DNA from: Roseovarius sp. S88
Lineage (GTDB): Bacteria; Pseudomonadota; Alphaproteobacteria; Rhodobacterales; Rhodobacteraceae
DNA: 64,000 nt
NCBI RefSeq assembly: GCF_037023735.1
Contig: NZ_CP146069.1
Span: 2,707,501-2,771,500, forward strand
Direction of reading: 5' to 3'
Each line of letters starts with the position of its first letter. Positions within the stretch are counted from its first letter, which is position 1. Below the pieces are notes generated by a model. It did no database searches and had not been told where the DNA came from. It saw only the letters and a list, made by a program, of their open reading frames with translations. Shown piece by piece: positions 8,714-17,995 of this stretch. The translations under genes were made by a program, and so were the position numbers.

Positions 8714-9559
8714 ATGAACCTTGCCGCCGTCCAAACCTTTCTGTCCATCGTCGACACCGGAAGCCTTGTGCGGGCCTCACAAGAGCTGAACGTCACGCAA
8801 TCAACCGTCACAGCCCGGCTCAAGACGCTGGAAGACGCGTTGGGCCAGCAACTTCTCAATCGGCAGAAATCCGGCACGACTCTGACCCCTGCAGGCGCGA
8901 AATTCCTACGCTATGCGCGCACGATGACCGGGCTGTGGCGGCAGGCGAAATATGAGACCGCCCTGCCCGCTGGTCTGGCCTCGGTCTGCACTTTTGGCTG
9001 TGACCGAGAGCTGTGGCACGGGCCGGGACGGGCGTTTTTCAACGGCGTGGTGGGCGGGCGCGATGACATGGCGGTGGCAGTGCGTCAGGGCAGTGCGGCG
9101 GAATTGGAAAACTGGCTGGCCGAGGGGATGGTGGACGTTATCCTGACCTATGATCAGGTGGCGCGCGGGTCGCAGACGGTGCATCCGCTTCCTCCCGAAG
9201 AGCTGGTGCTTTATTCAGACCGGCCTGACACGCCAATCGACAATGATCCGCTTTACATCTTTGTCGATCACGGCGCGGAGTATCGCCAGCAGCATGATGA
9301 ATTTTACCACCATGCCGGAGTGGCACGGATCAGCTTTGACAGCTCCTGGTGGGCGTTACAGCACATGCTGGAACATGGCGGGTCTGCCTATCTGCCGCGC
9401 GCTTTGGCTGCGCCCTATGTAGAGCAGATGCGTTTGCATCTACCAGCAGAGGCACCGGTGTTTTACCGCAAGAAAAGCCTGATCGTGCGGGACACGGCGG
9501 CGCGCAACTGGACATGGTTTGCACCGCTGGTAGAGGCCTTGTCCGCGCCTGTGGCCTAA
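8714..9559 (+). CDS. LysR family transcriptional regulator (of the oxygenase cluster)
   Basis: A 281-residue LysR-type regulator. The N-terminal winged helix-turn-helix (residues 1-62: AVQTFLSIVDTGSLVRASQE, then LNVTQSTVTARLKTLED) is followed by a periplasmic-binding-protein-like effector domain. It is divergent from the catabolic operon at 7101-8576 and shares its 137-base intergenic region, the classic layout for an inducer-dependent activator that also controls itself. The inducer is presumably the pathway substrate or an intermediate. Confidence 0.9.
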   Translation: MNLAAVQTFLSIVDTGSLVRASQELNVTQSTVTARLKTLEDALGQQLLNRQKSGTTLTPAGAKFLRYARTMTGLWRQAKYETALPAGLASVCTFGCDRELWHGPGRAFFNGVVGGRDDMAVAVRQGSAAELENWLAEGMVDVILTYDQVARGSQTVHPLPPEELVLYSDRPDTPIDNDPLYIFVDHGAEYRQQHDEFYHHAGVARISFDSSWWALQHMLEHGGSAYLPRALAAPYVEQMRLHLPAEAPVFYRKKSLIVRDTAARNWTWFAPLVEALSAPVA

Positions 9560-9627
9560 GTGCGTGCATCTTGCTTTGACTCTACCGCGCCTGCATGGTT
9601 CGCTGCGCGCGACAAAGGACCAAGACC

Positions 9628-11115
9628 ATGACCCATATCCTTGCCATTGATCAGGGCACAACCTCCAGCCGGGCGATCCTGTTTGACGATAAACTGAACG
9701 TCACCGCCACAGCACAAGAGGAATTCACCCAGCATTTCCCTAATTCCGGCTGGGTCGAGCATGATCCGGATGACATCTGGGCCACCACCGCCGCGACCTG
9801 TCGTAGCGTGATCGAACGTGCAGGCATCAATGCAACCGACATCGCCGCCATCGGCATCACCAATCAGCGAGAAACCACCCTTGTCTGGGATCGCACCACC
9901 GGCAAAGCCATTCACAACGCTATCGTCTGGCAGGACCGGCGCACGGCGGAGTTTTGTCGTACTTTGAAAGAGGCCGGGCACGAAGAGATGGTGACCGAGC
10001 GCACGGGGCTTTTGCTCGATCCGTATTTCTCGGGCACGAAACTGGCCTGGATCCTGGATCAGGTAGAGGGCGCGAAGGCCAAAGCCAAGGCGGGCGATCT
10101 GCTTTTCGGCACGGTCGATTGCTATCTCATCTGGAAGCTGACGGGCGGCAAGGTGCATGCCACAGATGCGACCAATGCCGCGCGCACGCTGCTTTATGAC
10201 ATCCGCAAAGGGGCCTGGAGCGAGGAGATTTGCACGCTATTGGATGTGCCCATGCAAATGCTGCCCGAAGTGCGCGACAGTGCGGCGGATTACGGCAGCA
10301 CGCGCGCGGATCTCTTTGGTCGCGAAATCCCGATCCTGGGCGTGGCGGGCGATCAGCAGGCCGCGACCGTGGGACAAGCCTGTTTCAGCCCGGGCATGAT
10401 GAAATCGACCTATGGGACGGGGTGTTTTGCGCTTTTGAACACTGGCGACACGCCGGTGCGGTCGCAAAACCGGTTGCTGACGACTATCGCCTATCAGTTA
10501 GACGGCAAGCCAACCTATGCACTGGAAGGGTCGATCTTTATCGCCGGGGCCGTTGTGCAATGGCTGCGGGACGAGCTGAAGGTCATTAAGGAGGCGGGCG
10601 AGACCCAAAGCCTGGCCGACGCGGCCGATCCCAATCAATCGCCCATTCTGGTGCCGGCTTTTACCGGGCTGGGCGCGCCTTATTGGAACCCTGATTGCCG
10701 TGGCGCACTTTATGGCATCACGCGGGGCACCGGGCCTGCGGAACTGGCGCGGGCCGCGCTGGAAAGCGTGGGGTTCCAAACCCGCGACCTGCTTGAGGCG
10801 ATGACCGCCGACTGGAGCGCATCGGGGACAGAGCAGGTTTTGCGGGTTGATGGCGGGATGAGCGCATCGAACTGGACGATGCAGTTTCTGGCGGATATCT
10901 CCGGCGCGCCGGTGGACCGACCGAAGGTGCTAGAAACCACGGCACTTGGAGCCGCTTGGCTCGCGGGCATGCAGGCTGGAGTTTATCCTGATCAGGCTGG
11001 GTTTGCAGAGGCCTGGGCTCTGGAGGCGCGATTTGAGCCAGCGATGGACAATGACCTCAGAGAAACGCGCTACGCCGCGTGGAAACGCGCTGTGGCGGCA
11101 ACGATGGCCGTGTAA
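9628..11115 (+). CDS. glpK: Glycerol kinase
   Basis: A 495-residue FGGY-family kinase that phosphorylates glycerol to sn-glycerol 3-phosphate. It starts [17 protein letters not shown] (ATP-binding PHOSPHATE-1 motif); the ATG at 9628 has AAAGGA 8 bases upstream, while the frame runs open a further 11 codons without a good site. Other signatures are [27 protein letters not shown] and [10 protein letters not shown]; the length matches the family. It stands alone: no glpF, glpD or glycerol ABC transporter is adjacent. A LysR gene starts 51 bases downstream. Confidence 0.96.
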   Translation: MTHILAIDQGTTSSRAILFDDKLNVTATAQEEFTQHFPNSGWVEHDPDDIWATTAATCRSVIERAGINATDIAAIGITNQRETTLVWDRTTGKAIHNAIVWQDRRTAEFCRTLKEAGHEEMVTERTGLLLDPYFSGTKLAWILDQVEGAKAKAKAGDLLFGTVDCYLIWKLTGGKVHATDATNAARTLLYDIRKGAWSEEICTLLDVPMQMLPEVRDSAADYGSTRADLFGREIPILGVAGDQQAATVGQACFSPGMMKSTYGTGCFALLNTGDTPVRSQNRLLTTIAYQLDGKPTYALEGSIFIAGAVVQWLRDELKVIKEAGETQSLADAADPNQSPILVPAFTGLGAPYWNPDCRGALYGITRGTGPAELARAALESVGFQTRDLLEAMTADWSASGTEQVLRVDGGMSASNWTMQFLADISGAPVDRPKVLETTALGAAWLAGMQAGVYPDQAGFAEAWALEARFEPAMDNDLRETRYAAWKRAVAATMAV

Positions 11116-11166
11116 TTGCAGAGAAATTCAATTTGACTTGATTTTAAACGCTATTTTTCAGACAAT

Positions 11167-12054
11167 ATGAAAATGGCGATCAAAATTGACATGCTTCGTT
11201 GTTTTCTGACCGTGGCCGACCGCGGCAACCTGAGTGATGCGGCCAAGGAGCTTGGACGCACGCCCTCTGCGGTGTCGATGATGTTGCAACAACTGGAGGA
11301 TCACATCGGTGCACCGCTGTTCAAACCGGGGCGCAAGTCGCACCTGACCCGGCTGGGCGAGTTGGTGCGCATTGAAGCCAAACGAGAGCTCAATCATTTC
11401 GACCGCACTGTGGCTGCGATTGAGGGGCTGTCGCGCGCCGAAGCGGGTCATGTGCGGTTGGCTGTGACGCCCTCAGTGGCCAAGGTTCTGATGCCGCATG
11501 TCCTGCGCAGCTTTGCCAATCACCATCCGGATGTGCGCATCGGCATGCGCGACATTGACAGCGCCAGCATCGGCCACGAGCTTCAGGCAGGGCGCGTCGA
11601 TATTGCACTGGCCAGCCTGCGTCCGATGCCACGGTTCGAACGACACTTGCTGTTCTCTGACCGGTTTGGTGTCATCTGTCCCGCAGATCATCCTTTGACA
11701 AAAAACTGGGACGATCTGGGTTGGTCCGACCTTCAGGACACGCCTTTCATTGCCAATGATCTGGGGCAATTGATCCCTGATCCAGAATTTCGCCGCATTC
11801 AGGATAGCGCCACGCTACATGTCCGAAACACAGCTTCGATCCTGAGCCTTGTGCGCGCAGGTATGGGCGTGACCGTCTTGCCGGAATTGGCCGCGTTTGA
11901 TGCTGGTGATGACCTGACATTCTTACCGCTGTCGGACAAAACGCTCCGGCGTGAGATTTGGATGCTGACACCGCCGGATCAGGACATGTCCCCTGCCGCG
12001 GTGGCTTTGGCAGAGGTCATTCGCAATCAGAACATTCGCCTTGCGCATGTCTGA
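11167..12054 (+). CDS. LysR family transcriptional regulator
   Basis: A 295-residue LysR-type regulator with an N-terminal HTH (residues 5-65: LRCFLTVADRGNLSDAAKEL, TPSAVSMMLQQLEDHIGAPLF in adjoining stretches) and a substrate-binding domain (about 95-290). It lies upstream of, and in the same direction as, the aldehyde dehydrogenase/dipeptidase-like/epimerase operon, separated by 97 bases, so it is the likely local regulator. An alternative start is Met3. Inducer unknown; a hydroxyproline-related compound is a reasonable guess from the downstream epimerase-type gene. Confidence 0.88.
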   Translation: MKMAIKIDMLRCFLTVADRGNLSDAAKELGRTPSAVSMMLQQLEDHIGAPLFKPGRKSHLTRLGELVRIEAKRELNHFDRTVAAIEGLSRAEAGHVRLAVTPSVAKVLMPHVLRSFANHHPDVRIGMRDIDSASIGHELQAGRVDIALASLRPMPRFERHLLFSDRFGVICPADHPLTKNWDDLGWSDLQDTPFIANDLGQLIPDPEFRRIQDSATLHVRNTASILSLVRAGMGVTVLPELAAFDAGDDLTFLPLSDKTLRREIWMLTPPDQDMSPAAVALAEVIRNQNIRLAHV

Positions 12055-12151
12055 ATACAGATAATCTGAAATTTCCTAAACAATTTCTCGTTTGCCTTAA
12101 TTCACAGGATCAGAAAAAAGTGAAACTCCACCACTCACGGGATGACATCAC

Positions 12152-13603
12152 ATGGCTGAGCTGAAACAGAACTATATCGCAGGGAACTGGGTCAGCGGCC
12201 CATCAGAGGTCGAGAACCGCAATCCTTCTGATCTGAGCGACGTGATCGGCCACTTTACGCAGGCCAGCCGCGCGCAGTTGAATGATGCCATTGCCGCCGC
12301 CAAGGAGGCGCAAATCACCTGGGCCGCCTATGGGCTGGAGCGCAAACAGGCGGTGCTGCACGCCATCGGCACCGAGATGATGGCGCGGGCCGAGGAACTG
12401 GGCACGCTTCTGAGCCGCGAAGAGGGCAAGCCTTTTGCAGAGGGCAAAGGCGAGGTCTATCGCGCGGGGCAGTTTTTCACCTATTACGCGCATGAAGTGC
12501 TGCGCCAGTTGGGCGAGAATGCCGACTCCGTGCGTCCCGACATCGAAATCGATGTACGCCGCGAGCCGGTGGGCACCGTGGCGATCATCAGCCCCTGGAA
12601 TTTCCCAACGGCAACAGCAAGCTGGAAGATTGCCCCGGCTCTGGCCTATGGCAATGCGGTGATCTGGAAACCGGCCAATATCACGCCAGCCTCGGCGGTG
12701 GCCTTGACGGAGATTATTGCCAAACAGGACATTCCGCCGGGGCTCTTTCAGCTTGTGATGGGGGCCGGTGGTGAGATTGGTCAGGCTCTGATTGAAAGTC
12801 CTGAAATCAATGCGATTTCTTTTACCGGCTCCGTGCCGGTGGGGCGTCAGATCGCCTCAACAGCGGCGGCAAATTTCACCCGGCTGCAGCTTGAGATGGG
12901 GTCCAAGAACGCGCTGGCCGTGATGGAGGACGCCGATCTTGATCTTGCGGTCACTCTGGCCTTGGGCGGCGCATTTGGCGGCACGGGGCAGAAATGCACC
13001 GCATCCTCACGTCTTGTGGTGCATGAGGGCATCCACGATGCCTTTGTCGAGAAACTGGTCGCCGGAGCCAAGGCGATGAAAGTCGGCCATGCGCTGGAAG
13101 ACGGCACGCAGATGGGGCCGGTGGTTTCCGAGCAGCAGCTGAACGAAAACCTGGCCTATGTTGATCTGGGCAAATCCGAGGGGGCAGAGCTCGCTTGTGG
13201 TGGTGCACGGCTGGAGATGCTGCATGACGGCTTCTACATGTCCCCAGGCGTTTTTCTGAATAGCACCAATGACATGCGCATCAACCGCGAAGAAATGTTC
13301 GCGCCGCTCACAGCGGTGATCAAGGTCGCGGGCTATGACGAGGCGTTAAGCGTTGTGAATGACACGAATTTTGGCCTGACCTCAGGCATTGTCACCACAT
13401 CCCTCGCCCGTGCCAACCACTTCCGTCGGAATGCGCAAACCGGTGTGGTCACAGTGAACCTACCCACCGCAGGCACCGATTATCACGTGCAGTTCGGCGG
13501 GCGCGGCGATAGCTCTTATGGCCCGCGTGAACAGGGCATTCATGCGCGCGAATTCTATACAGTGGTCAAGACGGCCTATATCTCATCAGGGGTGCCAAAA
13601 TGA
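12152..13603 (+). CDS. Aldehyde dehydrogenase (alpha-ketoglutarate-semialdehyde-type candidate)
   Basis: A 483-residue aldehyde dehydrogenase with catalytic Cys282 (GQKCTASSR), Glu248 (LEMGSKN), IISPWNFP near 145-152 and SFTGS near 223-227. The LEMGSKNALAV and GQKCTASSR sequences resemble alpha-ketoglutarate semialdehyde dehydrogenases of the hydroxyproline and sugar-acid pathways. The same operon ends with a hydroxyproline-epimerase-type gene; in that pathway the final product is oxidised by such a dehydrogenase to 2-oxoglutarate. The stop overlaps the next start by 4 bases. Confidence 0.88.
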   Translation: MAELKQNYIAGNWVSGPSEVENRNPSDLSDVIGHFTQASRAQLNDAIAAAKEAQITWAAYGLERKQAVLHAIGTEMMARAEELGTLLSREEGKPFAEGKGEVYRAGQFFTYYAHEVLRQLGENADSVRPDIEIDVRREPVGTVAIISPWNFPTATASWKIAPALAYGNAVIWKPANITPASAVALTEIIAKQDIPPGLFQLVMGAGGEIGQALIESPEINAISFTGSVPVGRQIASTAAANFTRLQLEMGSKNALAVMEDADLDLAVTLALGGAFGGTGQKCTASSRLVVHEGIHDAFVEKLVAGAKAMKVGHALEDGTQMGPVVSEQQLNENLAYVDLGKSEGAELACGGARLEMLHDGFYMSPGVFLNSTNDMRINREEMFAPLTAVIKVAGYDEALSVVNDTNFGLTSGIVTTSLARANHFRRNAQTGVVTVNLPTAGTDYHVQFGGRGDSSYGPREQGIHAREFYTVVKTAYISSGVPK

Positions 13604-14583
13604 CCTATCGCATCGACTGCCTTCAATATTGCAACTGGTCGGAAGACATCTTTCGCCAGATGCGAGAGGGCGGGCTTGATGCGGTGCACGTCACCATTTC
13701 CTACCACGAAAATTTCCGCGAAACGGTTCTGAATGTGGAACAGTGGAACCGGTGGTTCGAACAACATCCTGATCTGATCATGAAGGGTCGCTGGGCCAGT
13801 GATGTGAAACTGGCCCATGACACCGGACGCACGGCGATTTTCTTTGGCTTTCAGAACCCCTCGCCGATTGAGGACGACATCGGCCTCGTTGAAGTCTGGC
13901 ACGACCTAGGCGCGCGGTTTATGCAACTGACTTATAACAACCAGTCGCTTCTCGCGACGGGATGTTACGAGGACGAGGACCCCGGCCTCACGCGCATGGG
14001 CAAGCAGGTGATCCGAGAGATGAACCGCGTGGGGCTTGTTGTTGACATGTCGCATTCCGCCGACCGGTCGACCATTGAGGCGGCGGACCATTCCGAGCGG
14101 CCTATCGCGATCACCCATGCCAACCCGTTTGACTGGCATGCCGCGCGCCGCAACAAACCCGATGACGTGATCCGCGCCGTGGTGCAAAATGGCGGGATGA
14201 TGGGCTTTTCGATCTATCCGCATCACCTGGCCGGGGGCAGCGACTGCACGCTCAAAGGGTTCTGTCAGATGATTGCCGACACTGCGGAACGCTATGGCGT
14301 TCAGCATTTCGGCATCGGGTCTGACCTGTGTCAGAACCAGCCTGACAGCGTGGTGGAATGGATGCGCGTGGGACGCTGGACCAAGGAAATCGACTATGGC
14401 GAAGGCTCTGCCGCCAATCCGGGCTTTCCCAAGCAACCTTACTGGTTCCACACCAATGCCGATTTTCCGCGACTGGAAGAGGGGCTGAAAGAGGTGGGCT
14501 TTAACGCGCGGGAAATTGCGGACATTATGGGGGACAACTGGTTCCGGTTCTTTGAGAAAAACTTTGTGCCGTCAGATGGTTGA
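13600..14583 (+). CDS. M19 (membrane dipeptidase) family protein with altered metal site
   Basis: A 327-residue TIM-barrel amidohydrolase of the renal/membrane dipeptidase family. The later metal ligands are present: His152 (VDMSHSAD), His173 (ITHANP) and Asp242 (GIGSDL). However, the N-terminal H-x-D pair (usually DGHND) is replaced by IDCLQYCNW (residues 5-13), and the bridging Glu appears as Gln85 (GFQN). The two-zinc centre of a true dipeptidase is therefore probably incomplete, and peptide hydrolysis should not be assumed. No signal peptide, so cytosolic. It overlaps the preceding gene by 4 bases and the next by 8. A specialised amidohydrolase step in the operon's pathway is likely. Confidence 0.75.
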   Translation: MTYRIDCLQYCNWSEDIFRQMREGGLDAVHVTISYHENFRETVLNVEQWNRWFEQHPDLIMKGRWASDVKLAHDTGRTAIFFGFQNPSPIEDDIGLVEVWHDLGARFMQLTYNNQSLLATGCYEDEDPGLTRMGKQVIREMNRVGLVVDMSHSADRSTIEAADHSERPIAITHANPFDWHAARRNKPDDVIRAVVQNGGMMGFSIYPHHLAGGSDCTLKGFCQMIADTAERYGVQHFGIGSDLCQNQPDSVVEWMRVGRWTKEIDYGEGSAANPGFPKQPYWFHTNADFPRLEEGLKEVGFNAREIADIMGDNWFRFFEKNFVPSDG

Positions 14584-16255
14584 AGTGATCCCACCTCGCG
14601 ACCCCAATGAGGTCATGACGCTGGCGCGGCTTGGCTCGGCGCATCAGTGTCGGCTGAGCTTTATGCGGCAATTGTTGCGGCGGCTGAGCCGTGAGGCGTG
14701 GAAATTTGACGTCCCTGTCTTCGACATTGACGCAAATGGGGAGGGCCACGCGGTCTACACGGCCAAGGGGCCGGACCGCACCTATTCCTTGTTGGCCTTT
14801 GCCCATGATCTGCCCCCCGAGCAGCGCTCTGACCGGGTGATTGCGACTGCTTGGGATGCCACGTTCACCCTGTTTGACGGCGTGCCAACGCAAGATGATA
14901 TCACGCGGCTGTCGCAAAACGTGCCCTTGCAAGAGGCCGGACGCGTCAGCGACCGCGAGTTGAGCCTGTCGCGCGCCAACCGGTCTGTGCGGCTATGGGA
15001 TCACGTGGTTGAGGCGCTGGCCTCGGGGCAACAGCCGGATGAGACCAAAGTGGGCGATGTCGGATATCTGATGCGCACCACCGCCGTCTATGGTTCGGGC
15101 AAGTTCGGCGCGGCGGACCGCGAGCAAACACGCCACCGTCCGGAATGTGCTGGCCCCTTTCAGATCGAGATGCTGTCGGTGTTTCTGACCCGCGCTTTCG
15201 TGATGGATCTCGTCGAGCATATGGCCCGTATGAGAGCACCCGAAAGGGCTGTGCCGCTCGACCCGAACCTGCGGCGACGGTTTGGCATTGGCAATTCCAC
15301 TGGCCTCGGCATGGCGCCGTTTCTGGTCACCCATCCTGCCTTGCTCAACGCCTGGATTGCCGCGCGCGAAGAGGCGCTGTCCCGGGTGCGGTCCCTGCCT
15401 GAGGCCACAGTGACAGACGTGCAGGCCCTTCGTCGCTTTGTTGCGCGCGCCAAAATTCATGCGAATGCATGGAGGTCAGAACATCCCCTTCAAATCAAGA
15501 AGTTAAACGCATTACGCTCGGATATGGCGGCGCTGCAGGCGCATGTGGAAACGGTTGATCTGACCTCTGATCAACCCTGGAACCGGCTTTGGGTCTGGGC
15601 GCAGGCTGAATTGTCCTTGGAAGGGCAGGAACAGCTGGCCGCACTGCTGCTAGAGCCGTATGGTGACCTTGTTGACGGGTTGACCGATTGCATGGCCACT
15701 GACGAGCATATGACCTTTCCGATTGACGGCACAATGTCCGTGGCCACGTTGCAAACCATCCTTGAGGATGTCTATGGCTGGGCGCTGGATATTGATTGGG
15801 ACACGCCGGAGAGCCACGCGCGCGTTTGGTATGTGTCAGAGGCCAAGCTGGAGCCGCGCCTTGGCGAGCGGTTTGAAGAGCCGATTGAGCCTTATGAGCA
15901 ACCTCTTGGTCCGGGACGAGATGCGACACGTCTTTACACGGCGCTGAAACAGACCGACGAGACCACCGTGGCAGCCTTCCTTCTGGCCCATCCCGAGCAT
16001 CGCCATGTGACCCGCCGCGCGCAAATCGCAGCACGCCTGCCTTACGCCGAAATCCGCGACAATACCCTGAGCGCCGAGATGTTGCCCATCGACATGCTGC
16101 GCCTGAAACTCAGTTTCTTTGGCGCTTGCCATTTCGATCCCCGCTCAGACCGCTGGCTCAGGATCAACATGTACCAGCACGCGCCCTTCCCCCACGAGTT
16201 GGCGCAGGCGAGCGACGACTGGACCTTGCCGCCTCTGCCCATTGCGGCGCAATGA
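14576..16255 (+). CDS. Conserved protein of unknown function (559 aa)
   Basis: Not recognised. The ATG at 14576 (MVEVIPPRDPNEVMTLARLG) overlaps the dipeptidase-like stop by 8 bases; a longer open frame upstream lies inside that gene and is unlikely to be used. The protein is soluble, with no signal peptide, membrane segment or low-complexity stretch. It is rich in Trp, Arg and acidic residues, with segments such as GIGNSTGLGMAPFLVTHP (about residues 238-255) and FFGACHFDPRSDRWLRINMYQ split near the C-terminus. It shares a 4-base overlap with the DUF3726 gene that follows, so the two are co-translated and may form a complex. Co-occurrence with an aldehyde dehydrogenase and an imino-acid epimerase suggests a catabolic enzyme. 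Confidence 0.7.
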   Translation: MVEVIPPRDPNEVMTLARLGSAHQCRLSFMRQLLRRLSREAWKFDVPVFDIDANGEGHAVYTAKGPDRTYSLLAFAHDLPPEQRSDRVIATAWDATFTLFDGVPTQDDITRLSQNVPLQEAGRVSDRELSLSRANRSVRLWDHVVEALASGQQPDETKVGDVGYLMRTTAVYGSGKFGAADREQTRHRPECAGPFQIEMLSVFLTRAFVMDLVEHMARMRAPERAVPLDPNLRRRFGIGNSTGLGMAPFLVTHPALLNAWIAAREEALSRVRSLPEATVTDVQALRRFVARAKIHANAWRSEHPLQIKKLNALRSDMAALQAHVETVDLTSDQPWNRLWVWAQAELSLEGQEQLAALLLEPYGDLVDGLTDCMATDEHMTFPIDGTMSVATLQTILEDVYGWALDIDWDTPESHARVWYVSEAKLEPRLGERFEEPIEPYEQPLGPGRDATRLYTALKQTDETTVAAFLLAHPEHRHVTRRAQIAARLPYAEIRDNTLSAEMLPIDMLRLKLSFFGACHFDPRSDRWLRINMYQHAPFPHELAQASDDWTLPPLPIAAQ

Positions 16256-16917
16256 GCTGGTCCCTGAACGAGGTGGAAGGTCTCGCGCGTAAGGCCGCGC
16301 GAGGCGCGGGCTATAGCTGGGGGCTGGCAGAAGAAGCAGGCAAGGCCACACGCTGGACCTCTGCCGCAGGATGGCCGGGCGCTGCAGCGTTGGCCCAGCT
16401 TTTGACGCAGACCGATGGCGTTGCCACATCTGAGTTGGGACCTGCTTCGCTTTCAAAGACCTGGACGGCCAAAAGTGGCGCGCTCTGCCCGATTACGACC
16501 GGTGCCGTGTTGTGTGATCTGGCCTCTGACTGGGCCAATGGTGCGTCTTTGTCGCTTGGCCCTGTGCTGCAGCCTATGCTTTTGATCCCTTACGCGGTTT
16601 GGGCTGCTGATCGCACCGGTGCGGCGCTGTCCCTCAGCTGGGAAGGCCTGACACTCACCCGCGCGGATGGTGAGACCTATCTTGATGACCCAAAGAATGC
16701 GCGGCAAACGTCAAGGGCAGAGTGGGTGCGCCTGTCGCCTGCGACCATCCCAGAGGTCAAACCCACGCTAGGCGCGCGGCTGACCCGCTGTTACCGCGCG
16801 GACATGTCAGCAGAAACGACCGCCACTCTGACGGCCTTCGCCCAGCGCACCTATGCGCCTGAAACCGAGGAAAGCCGTCTCAGCGGCGCTGGCGCGGGTC
16901 TGACGGACAATGACTGA
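16252..16917 (+). CDS. DUF3726-type protein of unknown function
   Basis: A 221-residue soluble protein beginning MSWSLNEVEGLARKAARGAG, which I recognise as the signature of the DUF3726 family (from memory, not searched). The ATG lies in an ATGA overlap with the previous stop. The N-terminal part has a helical GLAEEAGKATRW segment, the middle is Ala/Leu rich, and the C-terminus has RLTRCYRADMS. No catalytic motif is evident. It is placed between the 559-aa unknown and the epimerase-type gene. Such a small partner next to a large unknown protein suggests subunit pairing. Confidence 0.65.
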   Translation: MSWSLNEVEGLARKAARGAGYSWGLAEEAGKATRWTSAAGWPGAAALAQLLTQTDGVATSELGPASLSKTWTAKSGALCPITTGAVLCDLASDWANGASLSLGPVLQPMLLIPYAVWAADRTGAALSLSWEGLTLTRADGETYLDDPKNARQTSRAEWVRLSPATIPEVKPTLGARLTRCYRADMSAETTATLTAFAQRTYAPETEESRLSGAGAGLTDND

Positions 16918-16929
16918 GCCGGGGGACAT

Positions 16930-17985
16930 ATGCGTACATCCCGAGTGATCACCGCTGTTGAGGCTCATGCCGAGGGCGAACCGGGGCGTGTCATCACCGC
17001 CGGTGCGCCAGTTTTGCAAGGCGAGACGGTGTTTGCGCAGATGCAGTACATGCAAACGCATGTAGATGATCTTCGCAAGCTCATGCTGCGCGAGCCGCGT
17101 GGGCAACCTGCACTCTGCGCCAACCTCATCGTGCCGCCCTGTCACCCCGATGCCGATGCCGGGTTCATCATCATGGAGCAGACGGAATATCCGCCCATGT
17201 CGGGATCGAACACAATCTGCGTGGTCACGGTCCTTTTGGAGACCGGCATGCTTTCGATGGTCGAGCCTGTGACTGAGCTGACCCTCGAAGCGCCGGCAGG
17301 GCTGATCCGCGTCAGAGCGGACTGCGCAGATGGCAAAGTCACGCGTGTCACGTTCAAGAATGTCCCGGCCTTTGCGATGCATCTGGACGCGTCGCTGGAG
17401 GTCGAGGGGCTGGGGCGCGTCGCCGTTGATATCGGATGGGGCGGGATGTTTTACGTGATGTCCGATGCCGATGCGCTCGGAGTATCCCTAGAGGCAGAGA
17501 ACGGCGCGCAGATTGTGCAGACATCCGAACGTATTCTCGCCGCTGCGAGAGAGCAACTGGGGGTGACGCATCCTGAAAACCCCGACATCACCGGCCCCAC
17601 GATCAGCCAGCTTTTTGGTGCGCCCACGAATCCCGACACGCATGGAAAGAACGCTGTCACCGTGTCCACCGGTGGGTTTGATCCGAAGCGGCCTCATGCC
17701 CTGCCCGGTACGCTGGATCGCTCGCCTTGCGGTACCGGCACTTGCGCGCGCATGGCGGTTCTGCACAAACGCGGCCTGCTTAAGGCGGGACAGGACTATG
17801 TGCATGCCGGGCCGCTGGGCACGACCTTTACAGGGCGGATTGAGGAGGTGACAGACGTGGCCGGATATGAGGCCATCGTGCCCACACTCTCCGGTCAGGG
17901 TTGGATCTATGGCACGTCGAACTATACGCTTGATCCAACCGATCCGTTTCAGGAAGGCTATACGATCGGAGATATCTGGGCCTAA
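16930..17985 (+). CDS. Proline racemase superfamily protein, probable 4-hydroxyproline 2-epimerase (Ser/Cys type)
   Basis: A 351-residue member of the proline racemase superfamily, which interconverts the C2 stereochemistry of proline or 4-hydroxyproline by a two-base mechanism, or dehydrates 3-hydroxyproline. The second catalytic residue is Cys267 in DRSPCGTGT with Asp263 before it. The first position, normally Cys in an MCGHG-like motif, is Ser91 in MSGSNT. As I recall, Ser/Cys pairs occur among 4-hydroxyproline epimerases, whereas 3-hydroxyproline dehydratases change the second Cys to Thr. Last gene of the operon; starts 12 bases after DUF3726 with GGGGG upstream. No D-hydroxyproline oxidase or deaminase is in the window. 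Confidence 0.82.
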   Translation: MRTSRVITAVEAHAEGEPGRVITAGAPVLQGETVFAQMQYMQTHVDDLRKLMLREPRGQPALCANLIVPPCHPDADAGFIIMEQTEYPPMSGSNTICVVTVLLETGMLSMVEPVTELTLEAPAGLIRVRADCADGKVTRVTFKNVPAFAMHLDASLEVEGLGRVAVDIGWGGMFYVMSDADALGVSLEAENGAQIVQTSERILAAAREQLGVTHPENPDITGPTISQLFGAPTNPDTHGKNAVTVSTGGFDPKRPHALPGTLDRSPCGTGTCARMAVLHKRGLLKAGQDYVHAGPLGTTFTGRIEEVTDVAGYEAIVPTLSGQGWIYGTSNYTLDPTDPFQEGYTIGDIWA

Positions 17986-17995
17986 ACCCTTGTAT

